DNA of 64,000 nt from a bacterium (GCA_014360495.1 JACIXR010000003.1:1-64000), one strand, 5' to 3'; counted from the stretch's first letter, positions 18,474-28,081 are shown. The notes: generated by a model from the sequence alone, not told the origin. Numbers and translations are program-made.

Positions 18474-19329
18474 TTAACACCTCCAAAAAATCCCTCGTAA
18501 GGGAAAAATCGTTGCCCGTCATAAGCATCACCCCTTTCCCTTCCCTGAGAAGCTCCTCTGCTATTTCGCGGGCAATTTTTATCCCCTCTTCTCTTTGTTC
18601 TTCTGCTTTTGCCATCCTTTCCATCACATCGTCGGGGACGAAGACTCCGGGAACCTCGTTGCGTAGGAAATTAGCGATTCTAAAGCTTTTTAAAATCCAT
18701 ATGCCTCCGATGATATATATATTTGAAGGCAGTCGAGATGTAAACTCGCGAAATTTCTCAAGGGAAAATATCGGCTGGGAAACGAGAAAATCAACGCCAA
18801 GGGAGATTTTTCTCTTCGTTTTCTCCATCTCTTTCTCTTCCGCGGAAAAGGGATTGAAGCCCGCTCCGATGAATAAGTCCAACCTCTCTCCCAATTCCCT
18901 CCCCGATAAATCAAATCCTTCACGCATTCTATTTGCGATGCTAATCAATCCCTCCGATGTCACATCGTAAACTGCCTTAGCCGATGGGTAATCTCCCACA
19001 GAGGGTGGGTCTCCCGTAAGAAGGAGGAAGTTCTTAATTCCCAGAGCATAAGCTCCCAAGAGCTCCGATTGAAGGGCAATGATGTTCTTATCCCGGCAGG
19101 TGATATGTAATATAACATCCTTCCCGGTTCTTTCCTGGATGATGTGTCCAAATGCCAAAGGGTCCATACGTGCCCTCCCTCTAGGATTTTCCGGTATGGA
19201 AATCGCATCCAATCGCTCAAGCAACGGTTTCAACTCTTCTATTATCTCCTCTATGTTCACCCCTTTGGGTGGAGACACCTCCAAAATCATAGCTCCACTG
19301 GAGCTTGACAACTTATCCTTCAGACTCAT
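18460..19329 (-). CDS. metF: 5,10-methylenetetrahydrofolate reductase
   Basis: Makes 5-methyl-THF for methionine synthesis. About 289 residues from the ATG at 19329, which overlaps the metH stop as ATGA and has AGGAG six bases upstream; an upstream in-frame ATG at 19365 would lie inside metH. TIM-barrel motifs: ILEVSPPKG (about 17), ISIPENPRGRARMDP, HITCRDKN, LLLTGDPPS, GAGFNPF, FLVSQPIF and GGIW. Operon with metH upstream and the exported protein downstream. Confidence 0.93.
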   Translation of the reverse strand: MSLKDKLSSSSGAMILEVSPPKGVNIEEIIEELKPLLERLDAISIPENPRGRARMDPLAFGHIIQERTGKDVILHITCRDKNIIALQSELLGAYALGIKNFLLLTGDPPSVGDYPSAKAVYDVTSEGLISIANRMREGFDLSGRELGERLDLFIGAGFNPFSAEEKEMEKTKRKISLGVDFLVSQPIFSLEKFREFTSRLPSNIYIIGGIWILKSFRIANFLRNEVPGVFVPDDVMERMAKAEEQREEGIKIAREIAEELLREGKGVMLMTGNDFSLTRDFLEVLNEKY

Positions 19330-21056
19330 TTCTTGCTCCTGAATGCGGAGATGTAGTTTAGGCAAAACCCGTCATAGCCGAGAAGGGCACAGCTTGCCAG
19401 ATAAGCGTTCCTAACTTCCTCGCTCAAAGGGTCCATTATCACAGCTGATAGTCCGTAAGACATCGCCATTGCGAGAAAGGAGGCGTTCAGAAGCGCTCTG
19501 CGAGGCAACCCATATGAGACATTGCTCAACCCAATAACCACGGGAACACCTATTTTCTCCCTTATCAATTTTATTGAATTGAGAATTTCCAGAATATGTT
19601 CTTGGGAAGTGGCGCAGGATAAAACCGCCGGGTCTATAAGGAGGGAATTCTCTAAATTATATCTTTTTGCTTCCTCCCATAATTCCCTCGCCAAAGCCAA
19701 TCTGTCCTCCGCTTTCAATGGCACCCTCCTCTCTCTCATAGTCAAACCGATTGCGAGAGCTCCGTATTTCTTAGCCAAGGGAAGCATTCGTCTTGCCGAT
19801 GCCTCGTCCGCTGTAAAGGAATTCAAGATTGGCTTCCCTTCCGCCGTTGCTAACCCTTCCTCCATAAGCTCCTCATTTAGTGTATCAATCGCAACCGGTA
19901 CATCCACGACCTCGCTTACTCTGAGCAAAACATTCCTCATCAGCTCAGGGCTTGTATGAGGTAGTTCAATGTTCACATCAAGGATTTTTGCTCCTGACTC
20001 AACCTGTTTCCTCGCCTCTTCCCTCAAAATCTGCATTCTTCCTGAGCTTATGTCTTCTTGCAAGGCTGGCCTATTGAAGGTGTTGATTCTCTCACCTATT
20101 ATAACCGGAGCGCCCTCCCCTACGGAAACTATTTTCCCCTTACTTGCCACCCTGGGAGGAAAGGAATAGATTTTCCTCTGAACCCTCTTGCCTTTTGCCA
20201 CCTTGCTTAGCGCCTTTATATGCTCGGGAGTCGTCCCACAGCATCCGCCGATTAGCTTCGCTCCTTTCTTTAACGCCTCATCGGCAAACCTTTCAAAATA
20301 TCGAGGGGAAGAAGGAAAGATAGTCCTTCCCTCATAATAGCTCGGGAAACCAGCGTTGGGAAGGGCGGAAAGAGGAAGGCTTGTGGATTTGGACATCTCG
20401 TCCAATGCCTCCAAAATCCCCTCGGGACCACTTCCACAATTCGCCCCTACAACATCCACTCCTAAACCTTCCATTACAACTGCAAGCGAGGAAGGGGTAA
20501 CTCCCATGGAGGTTCTTCCTTCCTGGGAAAATGACATTTGAGCGATAATCGGGAGAGAAGAATCCACTTCCTTCACCGCTAATACCGCTGTTTTCAGCTC
20601 CAGAAGACTGTGAAATGTCTCAAGGATTATGAGGTCAACCCCTCCCTCAATAAGATAGCTCGCTTGTTCCCGGAAGATTTCCCTTGCTTCTCCCATCTTC
20701 AGCTCTCCAAATGGTTCCAAAAGTTTATCAAGTGGACCAATAGAACCAGCCACCATAACTTTGCCTTCACTTGCCCTTCTTGCGATTTCAACCCCCTTCA
20801 TATTGATTTCTCCAACTTTATCTTTCAATCCATGCTTCCCAAGCTTTAAACGGTTAGCCCCAAAGGTGTTTGTCTCAATTACCTCCGCTCCTGCCGAGAT
20901 ATATTGTCTATGTATATCCTCAACGAGCTTAGGATTTGATAGGTTTACTTCCTCAACTGGACCCCCCAAGGGAACACCCAGTGAATAAAGAAGTGTCCCC
21001 ATAGCCCCATCGCAGACTATAACCTCTTCTTCCATTAATCTTTTTCTGAAGTCCAT
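19326..21056 (-). CDS. metH: Methionine synthase, two-domain form (homocysteine and methyl-THF modules only)
   Basis: About 576 residues from the ATG at 21056 (AAGGAGG five bases upstream). Residues 1-300 are the homocysteine methyltransferase barrel: CDGAMGTLLYSLG, ETNTFGANR, and zinc ligands in GANCGSGP (about 205) and IGGCCGTTPEH (about 270-280). Residues 310-576 are the pterin-binding barrel: IGERINTFN, LDVNIELPHTSPE, PILNSFTADEA, GLSNVSYGLP and the MDPLSEEVRNAYLA end. The cobalamin-binding and SAM-reactivation domains of full MetH are absent, so a separate corrinoid protein must serve it if it is B12-dependent. metF is coupled directly behind. Confidence 0.92.
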   Translation of the reverse strand: MDFRKRLMEEEVIVCDGAMGTLLYSLGVPLGGPVEEVNLSNPKLVEDIHRQYISAGAEVIETNTFGANRLKLGKHGLKDKVGEINMKGVEIARRASEGKVMVAGSIGPLDKLLEPFGELKMGEAREIFREQASYLIEGGVDLIILETFHSLLELKTAVLAVKEVDSSLPIIAQMSFSQEGRTSMGVTPSSLAVVMEGLGVDVVGANCGSGPEGILEALDEMSKSTSLPLSALPNAGFPSYYEGRTIFPSSPRYFERFADEALKKGAKLIGGCCGTTPEHIKALSKVAKGKRVQRKIYSFPPRVASKGKIVSVGEGAPVIIGERINTFNRPALQEDISSGRMQILREEARKQVESGAKILDVNIELPHTSPELMRNVLLRVSEVVDVPVAIDTLNEELMEEGLATAEGKPILNSFTADEASARRMLPLAKKYGALAIGLTMRERRVPLKAEDRLALARELWEEAKRYNLENSLLIDPAVLSCATSQEHILEILNSIKLIREKIGVPVVIGLSNVSYGLPRRALLNASFLAMAMSYGLSAVIMDPLSEEVRNAYLASCALLGYDGFCLNYISAFRSKK

Positions 21057-21084
21057 AGAAGCCTCCTTAAAGAAGAAATTTTCC

Positions 21085-21112
21085 TTGAAAGTCCTGGAAA
21101 ATAAATTATATT
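21085..21112 (+). promoter_or_regulatory. Promoter for the TudS-like gene, implying a leaderless mRNA
   Basis: TTGAAA (21085-21090), 16-base spacer, TATATT (21107-21112). Transcription would begin at about 21119-21121, at the ATG itself. On the other strand TATAAT (21110-21105) could serve metH, so the two divergent -10 elements overlap. Confidence 0.6.
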
Positions 21113-21120
21113 TAAAAAAT

Positions 21121-21579
21121 ATGCTTAGAAGCAAACGAATTATAGTAGTTCATCATTGCCTTCTTAACCAGAACGCCAGAGCGAAAGGTTTAGCTAAAAG
21201 CAAGGGAGTTATTGAGAAGATATTTGAGAAGTATAAAGATAGGGGAATATATCAAATCCCCTGCCCTGAGCTTCGCTTCCTTGGCGCTGAGAGGAAGCCG
21301 CTGACAAAAACAGATTATGATGTTCCCGCCTTTAGGGATATATGCAGGAAGATAGCCAACGAAGTAGCGGAAGATTTGAAGAGATTCGTGGAAGCAGGAT
21401 ATGAGATTGAAGCGATTTTGGGAGTTGAAGGTTCGCCTTCTTGTGGCGTAACATCAACCCATATAACCCAAGATGACGAAGAACGAGAAGTTGAAGGTGA
21501 GGGGATTTTGGTTGAGGAGATGGAGACGGCGTTGAAGGGAATAGGAATAAAGGTAGATTATCTCGGAATAAAAATCTGA
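21121..21579 (+). CDS. TudS/DUF523-related putative desulfidase
   Basis: About 152 residues from the ATG at 21121. It carries HHCLLNQNARA (about 11-21), IPCPELRFLGAERKP (about 48-62) and LGVEGSPSCGVTSTH (about 104-118). These three cysteine motifs mark the DUF523/TudS superfamily, whose characterised member (2-thiouracil desulfidase) uses three cysteines to hold a 4Fe-4S cluster that removes sulphur. The substrate here is unknown. Close to the -10, no ribosome site. Followed 6 bases later by the PHP gene. Confidence 0.75.
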   Translation: MLRSKRIIVVHHCLLNQNARAKGLAKSKGVIEKIFEKYKDRGIYQIPCPELRFLGAERKPLTKTDYDVPAFRDICRKIANEVAEDLKRFVEAGYEIEAILGVEGSPSCGVTSTHITQDDEEREVEGEGILVEEMETALKGIGIKVDYLGIKI

Positions 21580-21585
21580 AAGGAG

Positions 21586-22467
21586 ATGATGCTACGAATG
21601 GAACGGAAAGAGTTGAAGAAAAGATTTTTCAAAGGAGGATTGCATATTCATTCAACATTATCCGATGGGAGGAAATCTCCAGAGGAAGTTGTTGAATGGT
21701 ATAAAAATCACGGATACGACTTCATCTTTATAACTGACCATAACAAGGTAACGGATTTTTCCCACTTGAGCAGTGAGGATTTTCTCGTTTTAAATGGAGG
21801 GGAGTTCACAGCCGGGAGAACAGACTTGAACGAACCTTTGCACTTTGTAGGGTTAAACCTCCCCGTCGGTTTTTCTCCCTCGGGAAAGGATTCACCTCAA
21901 AAACTTATTGACGAAATGAGGGAAGCCGGCGGAGAGGTGATACTCGCCCATCCCTATTGGTCGGGACTTTACTGGCAGGATATCTATCCATTGGAGGGTA
22001 TATTAGGAATAGAGATATTCAACTTCGGCTGTGAAGTGGAGGTAAGGAAGGGATATTCCCTCGTTCATTGGGATGATTTGTTGAATAGAGGAAAAAGACT
22101 CTATGGTTTTGCGGTAGATGATTCCCACTGGAGGATTGAGGATGCGGGTGGAGGGTGGATAGAGGTGGAAGCGGATAAACTTGAAAAAGATAGCATTATG
22201 GAAGCAATAAGGAAAGGGGCTTTTTATGCCTCAAGCGGTCCCCGCATCCTTGAGATTAAAATAAGCGATTCACTTATTGAAATTGAAACAACTCCTGTTA
22301 TCTCCGCTTGCCTCTTATCGTTTCACCATTTGGGCTATTGTTTGTGTTCAAAAAATGGCTATTCTACACACTTTCAATTTGAAGCAAAGCATTTTAACAG
22401 GTTTCTTAGATTTGAATGCGAGGATGAAAATCATAGGAAAGCTTGGTCCAATCCCATTTATATTTAA
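21586..22467 (+). CDS. PHP-domain metal-dependent phosphoesterase-like protein
   Basis: 293 residues (several starts possible; ATGs at 21586, 21589 and 21598 follow AAAGGAG). Residues 15-60 hold GLHIHSTLSDG and FIFITDHNKVTD, the metal-binding His/Asp of the PHP fold; EVILAHPYW (about 118) and FAVDDSHW (about 180) complete the site. Such proteins hydrolyse phosphoesters, but the substrate is not deducible. The C-terminal ~70 residues look like a small beta domain. Probably co-transcribed with the TudS-like gene. Confidence 0.85.
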   Translation: MMLRMERKELKKRFFKGGLHIHSTLSDGRKSPEEVVEWYKNHGYDFIFITDHNKVTDFSHLSSEDFLVLNGGEFTAGRTDLNEPLHFVGLNLPVGFSPSGKDSPQKLIDEMREAGGEVILAHPYWSGLYWQDIYPLEGILGIEIFNFGCEVEVRKGYSLVHWDDLLNRGKRLYGFAVDDSHWRIEDAGGGWIEVEADKLEKDSIMEAIRKGAFYASSGPRILEIKISDSLIEIETTPVISACLLSFHHLGYCLCSKNGYSTHFQFEAKHFNRFLRFECEDENHRKAWSNPIYI

Positions 22468-22630
22468 TTTTCAAGGCTTTCGTTAGCTTGGCAAATAAAA
22501 TAATCTCTCGCTCTTCATAGCTAAAGCAAAAGGTAAGGGAAAGGAGTTTTATAATGAATCGGATGTATATCGGGTTACTTAATAAATTTTACAACAAGTC
22601 CAAGGAAATCAATTTTTATTTTGAAATTTT

Positions 22631-22659
22631 TTGATTTAACAGGTTAAAATCGTTATAAT
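22631..22659 (+). promoter_or_regulatory. Sigma-70-type promoter for PEP carboxykinase gene
   Basis: TTGATT (22631-22636), 17-base spacer, consensus TATAAT (22654-22659), followed by AAAGGAG before the TTG start at 22686. Confidence 0.8.
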
Positions 22660-22685
22660 TGTTTATCGGAAAGGAGTGATCTGCC

Positions 22686-24329
22686 TTGGAATTAGCGGAA
22701 TTTAAGGAATTTCTTAAGCGGCTTGACGACTTGCCCAATGTCCAACCTCTTTCCGGCGAGCCGTTGAAGCAAAAAGCGAGAGCGGCAGGACATGAAACCC
22801 CCTTCGGCGTTCGCTTTATGACTGATGTCCGCAACAGGAGTGCTCGCCTTACTGTCTGTATAGGAAGCGATAAAGTGCAAACAAAAAATCCCAACCCAGA
22901 CCAGAAACGCATCATCATGGAACTTCCAAAGACATTGGAGTTGGTGAAGAAATATATTGAGGCAGGCACTCCGATGGTTTCCCTAACAAAAAGAATGGCT
23001 GACAATTCCTATTATACACCCACCTGCAAACTTTATGTCTCCACCCAACGGGGAAGCAATATAAGATTAGCTTATATGCTTGATATTCTCCTTTTCGACC
23101 CCGACCCTCGCTATGAAAGCGACACAACCTTAACGATGATTAACATCCCCGAGTGGCAAGAGAAAGACAGACAGATTCTCGTCTTCCCTGAGGAAGGACT
23201 AACCATTGTTTTGGGAACCGATTATTTCGGCGAGGTTAAGAAGGGCTTCCTGCGGATGGCAATGTGGTTTGCAAAGCAGAGAGGTTGGCTTGGCGTGCAC
23301 GCTGGTTCAAAGCTCGTTTATGCGAGGTCACAAGTAGATGGAAAACTTAGGTTATATGGAATGCTTCCCTTCGGTTTAAGCGGAACGGGAAAGACAATTC
23401 ATACCTGCCACGACCATGGCTTAAATGAGGAAGGGGAAAAGACTTTAATAGTTCAAGACGATTTCGTTATGCTTCCCCTTAAGAAGCAGGGACCAATTTT
23501 GGGAACAGAAAACGCCTTCTTCCTCAAAACGGAGAATCTTGATGAACCAGCTCAAGCTTTCTTGAAAGAGGCAATGAAAAGCAGAAATTCCGCTATGGAG
23601 AATGTCTTCGTGAGCTGGGATGGGAGAGTTGATTTCAGCAATCATATTTTAACGAGCAATGGAAGGGTCGTCCTCCCAAGAGATGACCTCAAACCGAGGG
23701 TTAGCGATGACATCAATCTGCCGCCGATTGAAGAACTTGATAAGCTTATCCTTTTCATCATCACTCGCAGAAACACGGTTATCCCCATCGCAGCTAAATT
23801 AACGCCTGAGCAAGGGGCGGCTGCCTTCGTATTAGGGGAAAGCATAGAGACAACCGCTGGCGACCCACGCAGGGCGGGTGAATCCATAAGGGTATTAGGG
23901 ACGAATCCCTTCATCGTGGGAGACGAGGCGGAGGAGGGAAATCTTTTTTATCAATTCATAAAAGATTATGAGAATAAGGTTGAGTGTTATCTCATTAACA
24001 CGGGTAGAATAGGTCAGCTCCTCGCCGAGGACGAGGAAGGCAGAAAGATAATAGTGCAGGAGGGAAGAGATATAACGATAGAGGATACAGCCCTGATAAC
24101 AAGGGCAATCTTCCGAGAAACAATTAAATGGGAAAAAGAGCCTTATTTCGGCTATTATGTTCCCGTTGAGGTAGAAGGTATGGATATAAACGAATTCGAC
24201 CCTAGACGCTATTATACAAACGAGCAGATGGAAAATTTCGTCAATACGCTGAAAAAGGAACGCAGGGAGTATATTGAGCGTTATCCCAAGCTCGCTGAGG
24301 AAATCGTGCGAGCGATTAATAGTGATTAG
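22686..24329 (+). CDS. Phosphoenolpyruvate carboxykinase, ATP type (divergent)
   Basis: Converts oxaloacetate and ATP to PEP for gluconeogenesis. 547 residues. The P-loop FGLSGTGKT (about 226-234) is the PckA-type kinase signature, followed by VQDDFVML (about 257), the metal-binding Asp pair. GTP-type enzymes instead have an S/A-C-GKTN loop, which is absent. The N-terminus (RLDDLPNVQPLSGEP) and overall sequence are far from E. coli PckA. TTG start with AAGGAG nine bases upstream. It fits with the gap-pgk-tpiA operon for growth on non-sugar carbon (inference). Confidence 0.88.
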   Translation: MELAEFKEFLKRLDDLPNVQPLSGEPLKQKARAAGHETPFGVRFMTDVRNRSARLTVCIGSDKVQTKNPNPDQKRIIMELPKTLELVKKYIEAGTPMVSLTKRMADNSYYTPTCKLYVSTQRGSNIRLAYMLDILLFDPDPRYESDTTLTMINIPEWQEKDRQILVFPEEGLTIVLGTDYFGEVKKGFLRMAMWFAKQRGWLGVHAGSKLVYARSQVDGKLRLYGMLPFGLSGTGKTIHTCHDHGLNEEGEKTLIVQDDFVMLPLKKQGPILGTENAFFLKTENLDEPAQAFLKEAMKSRNSAMENVFVSWDGRVDFSNHILTSNGRVVLPRDDLKPRVSDDINLPPIEELDKLILFIITRRNTVIPIAAKLTPEQGAAAFVLGESIETTAGDPRRAGESIRVLGTNPFIVGDEAEEGNLFYQFIKDYENKVECYLINTGRIGQLLAEDEEGRKIIVQEGRDITIEDTALITRAIFRETIKWEKEPYFGYYVPVEVEGMDINEFDPRRYYTNEQMENFVNTLKKERREYIERYPKLAEEIVRAINSD

Positions 24330-24345
24330 GTTATAGGAGGTAAAA

Positions 24346-25308
24346 ATGCTTTATAGAAGATTAGGAGATTCCGATTTAGAGGTTTCTGTTATCGGCTTGG
24401 GAACCTGGGTAATGGGTGGAGTATGGTGGGCGGAACCGGAAGACGAACAATCAATAGAGGCTATAAAAGTCTCAATAGAAGGTGGCGTAAATCTCATTGA
24501 CACAGCCCCCGCTTATGGCTATGGAAGAGCGGAAAGAGTCGTTGGCAAGGCAATTAAAGGAGTTAGAGATAAAGTGATAGTAGCGACTAAATGCGGGCTT
24601 GCCTGGGATGAGAAGGGTAACATATTTCATAATTTGAAAAGGGAAAGCCTCTTAAAAGAAATAGACGCTAGTCTGGAGAGGCTCGGGGTTGAGGTAATAG
24701 ATTTATATCAAGTCCATTGGCCTGACCCTAACACTCCTATACAGGAGACATTTGAAACTTTGGAGGAAATAAGACAAACGGGCAAAATACGCTACATAGG
24801 CGTTAGCAACTATAATGTTGAACAGATGGAAGAGGCAAGGAAATATGCGAAGATAGTTTCCCTTCAACCTCCATATAGCCTTTTCAATAGACAGATAGAA
24901 AAGGAGATTCTCCCCTACTGTCGTGAAAACAACATCGGCATCCTCGCCTATAGCCCAATGGAAAGAGGCATCCTAACCGGTAAATTCCATCTTGGGGGAA
25001 TAGAACCTCCCGATGACTTACGAAGGAACCACCCCACCCTCGCCCCAGAGGCATTTGAACCAACTAAACGATGCCTCTTGAGATTGAAGGAGATAGCAGA
25101 CGAAAAGGGATGCACCCTTGGCGCACTGGCAGTGGCTTGGGTCATCCATCAGGATGGGGTTACAACCGCCCTCGTCGGGGCGAGAAATCCCAGGCAGGCA
25201 AAAGAGAATTTGCAATCTGCTGAGGTAAAGCTTTCCCAAAAGGATTTGGATAAAATAGAGGAAATAATCAACGATTGGGAAGAGGAGTTGCGTAAAGCAA
25301 GGATTTAA
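24346..25308 (+). CDS. Aldo/keto reductase
   Basis: 320-residue NADP(H)-dependent TIM-barrel oxidoreductase. The catalytic tetrad is visible as D52 in LIDTAPAYGYG, Y57 just after it, K in VIVATKCGL (about 84) and H in LYQVHWPDP (about 124). SNYNVEQM and the C-terminal GARNPRQAKEN bind the cofactor. Most like the general stress/YajO-type group; substrate unknown. GGAGGT before ATG 24346, 16 bases after the PEPCK stop. Confidence 0.92.
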   Translation: MLYRRLGDSDLEVSVIGLGTWVMGGVWWAEPEDEQSIEAIKVSIEGGVNLIDTAPAYGYGRAERVVGKAIKGVRDKVIVATKCGLAWDEKGNIFHNLKRESLLKEIDASLERLGVEVIDLYQVHWPDPNTPIQETFETLEEIRQTGKIRYIGVSNYNVEQMEEARKYAKIVSLQPPYSLFNRQIEKEILPYCRENNIGILAYSPMERGILTGKFHLGGIEPPDDLRRNHPTLAPEAFEPTKRCLLRLKEIADEKGCTLGALAVAWVIHQDGVTTALVGARNPRQAKENLQSAEVKLSQKDLDKIEEIINDWEEELRKARI

Positions 25309-25321
25309 TGTCATTTATTTA

Positions 25322-26401
25322 ATGACATCCAAGGAAAGGGTCTTATCTGCAATTGAACATCGCCTGACGAAGGGACGCCCTCCTTTCACATTCTCCGCTA
25401 TGCCAGAGCTCTATGAACGTCTTAAACAGGACCTCAAGCTGGACGACGCGGGAATGAGAGAGAAATTCGGTGGGGATATTGTCTGGGTAGGACCTTTCCC
25501 TAAGAGACAAGCATCCACCATCGCCTACGCTGACCCCACTATTGAGATAACTTCAGAAGGATATTATAAAGATATCTGGGGCGTGGATTTCCGCCTTGTA
25601 GAATACGGAAATGGCAGATATGTGGATTTGGTTCGTAATCCATTAAGGAATGCCTCTGGCCTTGAGGATTTAGAGAATTATCCTTATTGGCCTTCTCCTG
25701 ATTTGTGGGATTATTCCACGATAAAATCTCAATGCGAAGCGAATTTAGATTACGCGACAATCGGTCATAGCAGGGGATTCTTTGAGATAAGCTGGTTCCT
25801 AAGAGGAATGGATAACTTCCTCAGCGACCTCATCCTAAATCCTTCCTTTGCCTGTGCACTTATGGATAGGGTGTTGGATTATCTCTTGGAGAGGATGGAA
25901 AGGGTGCTATCCTCAGCTAATGGACTGCTTACTATGTTTGAGATAAATGATGATGTTGGAGGACAAAACTCCTTACTCATGAATCCCGAAATGTGGCGAA
26001 AATATATCAAGCCTCGCCTGAGAAAACAGGTTGAAGTCTGTAAAAAACACGGAGTTAAAGTCCAATATCATTCTTGTGGAAGCGTCAGGGCAATTATCCC
26101 TGATTTGATAGAGATAGGCATTGATGTCCTCAACCCCGTTCAGCCTAAAGCAAGGGGGATGGACCCATTTGAATTGAAAAGGGAATTCGGCAAATACATA
26201 ACGCTTCACGGCGGAGTTGATGAACAAGAGCTTCTACCCAGGGGAAAACCGATAGAGGTAAGGGATTATGTTAAGAGGTTGATAGAAGTGGTGGGTAAAG
26301 ATGGCGGTTTGATAGTCGCTCCTTGCCATACTCTTCAACCGGATACCCCAACCGAGAATGTCCTTGCCCTTTACGAGCCGGTCTGGGAACTTGAAGATTA
26401 A
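25322..26401 (+). CDS. Uroporphyrinogen decarboxylase (UroD/MtaA) family protein
   Basis: 359 residues. The fold includes RVLSAIEHR at the N-terminus, a central GHSRGFFEISWFLRG, MNPEMWRKYIKPR, QYHSCGSVRAIIPDLIEIG (about 243-261) and LHGGVDEQELLP. HSCG and the pattern PxxWxKYIxP are typical of the catabolic UroD-like branch (MtaA/CmuA relatives) rather than the haem enzyme HemE, which needs an N-terminal arginine-rich motif not seen here. Such proteins often move methyl groups to corrinoid partners. No corrinoid protein is next to it. Weak ribosome site (ATTTA before the ATG). Confidence 0.8.
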   Translation: MTSKERVLSAIEHRLTKGRPPFTFSAMPELYERLKQDLKLDDAGMREKFGGDIVWVGPFPKRQASTIAYADPTIEITSEGYYKDIWGVDFRLVEYGNGRYVDLVRNPLRNASGLEDLENYPYWPSPDLWDYSTIKSQCEANLDYATIGHSRGFFEISWFLRGMDNFLSDLILNPSFACALMDRVLDYLLERMERVLSSANGLLTMFEINDDVGGQNSLLMNPEMWRKYIKPRLRKQVEVCKKHGVKVQYHSCGSVRAIIPDLIEIGIDVLNPVQPKARGMDPFELKREFGKYITLHGGVDEQELLPRGKPIEVRDYVKRLIEVVGKDGGLIVAPCHTLQPDTPTENVLALYEPVWELED

Positions 26402-26416
26402 ATAAAAATACAAATA

Positions 26417-26446
26417 TTGACAAATCTCTCCCTCCGCTTTTAACAT
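26417..26446 (+). promoter_or_regulatory. Candidate promoter for the MBL-fold gene
   Basis: TTGACA (26417-26422), 18-base spacer, TAACAT (26441-26446), 28 bases before the ATG. Confidence 0.5.
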
Positions 26447-26473
26447 TAAAAAACTTAATAAGGAGGGAAATCT

Positions 26474-28081
26474 ATGCCTAAGCTAACAATCCTTGATGGG
26501 GCACGGACAATAGGAGGCTCAAAGATACATTTACAAACGAAAGATGCGGGGATTCTCCTGGATTTCGGGATGAATTACAAGAGATGGGGAAAGTATTATG
26601 AGGAATTTCTTAAACCTCGCTACGCAAGGGGAATCAACGACCTCCTCGTCTTGGGGCTTCTTCCGCCTCTAAAAGGAGTATATAGAGACGATGTTTTCCC
26701 TGGCGACTTTAATAAAGATTCCATTTTGAATATAGAGCTTCCAGTTGATGCGGTTTTCCTCACCCACGCGCACAAAGACCACTGCCAACATATCGGTTTT
26801 CTACGAGAAGATATTCCCATTTATTGCTCACCTTTGACCGCAATGATTATGAAGGCTATGCAGGATACAAGCCGTTCGCGTTTGTTTGAGGAAATGGTGT
26901 ATGTAACAAAAAAGAAATACTATGAAGAGGGCGGAATGTTGGATGATAGAATTTTAGTTACAGGAAGAGAAAAAGAGGAAAGCAAAAAGATAGGCAAAAG
27001 GTGCTTCGTCTTTGACGAAATAACCCCGGCAATGAAAACCTTCTGGCGCTACTCGCCTTACGGTAAAAACACGCTATTTGAGATGCCCCCCTTATCCACA
27101 GCTGGTGATGTGATAAATAGTATCAAATTCCGCTATTTTCCCGTGGACCATTCAATCCCAGGGGCTACTGCTTTTGCCTTGCTAACTGATTCCGGCTGGA
27201 TTGTCTATACTGGAGACCTTCGCCTTCACGGGAAGAAAGGATGCATGACGAAAAAGTTCATTGAAAAAGCCAGCTCTCTCCAACCCCTTGCCCTAATCAT
27301 AGAGGGGACTCATCTGGGAGAGAATGTACCAAAGCGAACGAGCGAGGAAGAGGTCTATAGCAAATGTCTTGAAGTGGTTAAGGATGCCAAAGGAAAACTT
27401 GTCGTAGCCGACTTCGCGCCACGAGATATTGAGCGGCTCCTCTCTTTCTTGGACATAGCGAAGGAGACAAACCGCAAGCTCTGTGTTCTCACTAACGATA
27501 TCTACCTCCTTGAAGTATTTGATAGCGTTGAAGGAACGAATTATCTTCAAGAAAAAAACCTGGCTATTTTTGAGAAACTAAAAGATAGAAGGGATAACTG
27601 GGAGAAGAAGCTAAAGGAAAGACACGCTGAAAAATTTGTCAAACAAAGCGAGATAAGGGAAAACCCTGGAGACTATATCCTTTGCTTGAGCTTCTTTGAT
27701 ATCATTCATATGACGGATATCGTTTGCGAAGATGGTGGGATTTACATCTACTCCTCAAGCGAGGCGTATAATGAAGAACAAGAAATAGATTTCGTCCGAT
27801 TAAAAAATTGGTTGGAATTCCTCAATCTCCAACCAAAAGGGTTTACTGTTGATGAATCTTCTGGAAAACCCACATTCCCTGAAGGCTATCACTCATCAGG
27901 ACACGCAACGAAAGACGATTTGTTTGAGATCGTTGATAAAATGCGACCGAGATATCTAATCCCCGTTCACACAGAGCTTAAAAACGCGTTTGAGGAACTA
28001 AAAGACCTCGTTAAGCACATCATTTGGGATGATGTCAAATTCTCAGATTTGGAGGTGAGATTCTATGAGAAAAATTATTAA
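26474..28081 (+). CDS. RNase J-like metallo-beta-lactamase/beta-CASP protein
   Basis: 535 residues. The metal-binding motif FLTHAHKDHCQHIG (about 95-108) sits in a metallo-beta-lactamase fold; VDHSIPGATAFAL and YTGDLRLHG supply further ligands. After a beta-CASP-like insert (SFLDIAKETNRKLCVLTND) it closes with HSSGHATKDDLFEIV and LIPVHTE (about 475-505), as in RNase J and related exonucleases. Substrate (RNA or other) unproven. AAGGAGGG before ATG 26474. Its last 17 bases overlap the next gene. Confidence 0.85.
   Translation: MPKLTILDGARTIGGSKIHLQTKDAGILLDFGMNYKRWGKYYEEFLKPRYARGINDLLVLGLLPPLKGVYRDDVFPGDFNKDSILNIELPVDAVFLTHAHKDHCQHIGFLREDIPIYCSPLTAMIMKAMQDTSRSRLFEEMVYVTKKKYYEEGGMLDDRILVTGREKEESKKIGKRCFVFDEITPAMKTFWRYSPYGKNTLFEMPPLSTAGDVINSIKFRYFPVDHSIPGATAFALLTDSGWIVYTGDLRLHGKKGCMTKKFIEKASSLQPLALIIEGTHLGENVPKRTSEEEVYSKCLEVVKDAKGKLVVADFAPRDIERLLSFLDIAKETNRKLCVLTNDIYLLEVFDSVEGTNYLQEKNLAIFEKLKDRRDNWEKKLKERHAEKFVKQSEIRENPGDYILCLSFFDIIHMTDIVCEDGGIYIYSSSEAYNEEQEIDFVRLKNWLEFLNLQPKGFTVDESSGKPTFPEGYHSSGHATKDDLFEIVDKMRPRYLIPVHTELKNAFEELKDLVKHIIWDDVKFSDLEVRFYEKNY

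Noticed and set aside
22554-22634. 26-codon ORF with a GGAG site before PEP carboxykinase
   Set aside because: AT-rich low-complexity peptide that overlaps the -35 of the promoter; probably chance.
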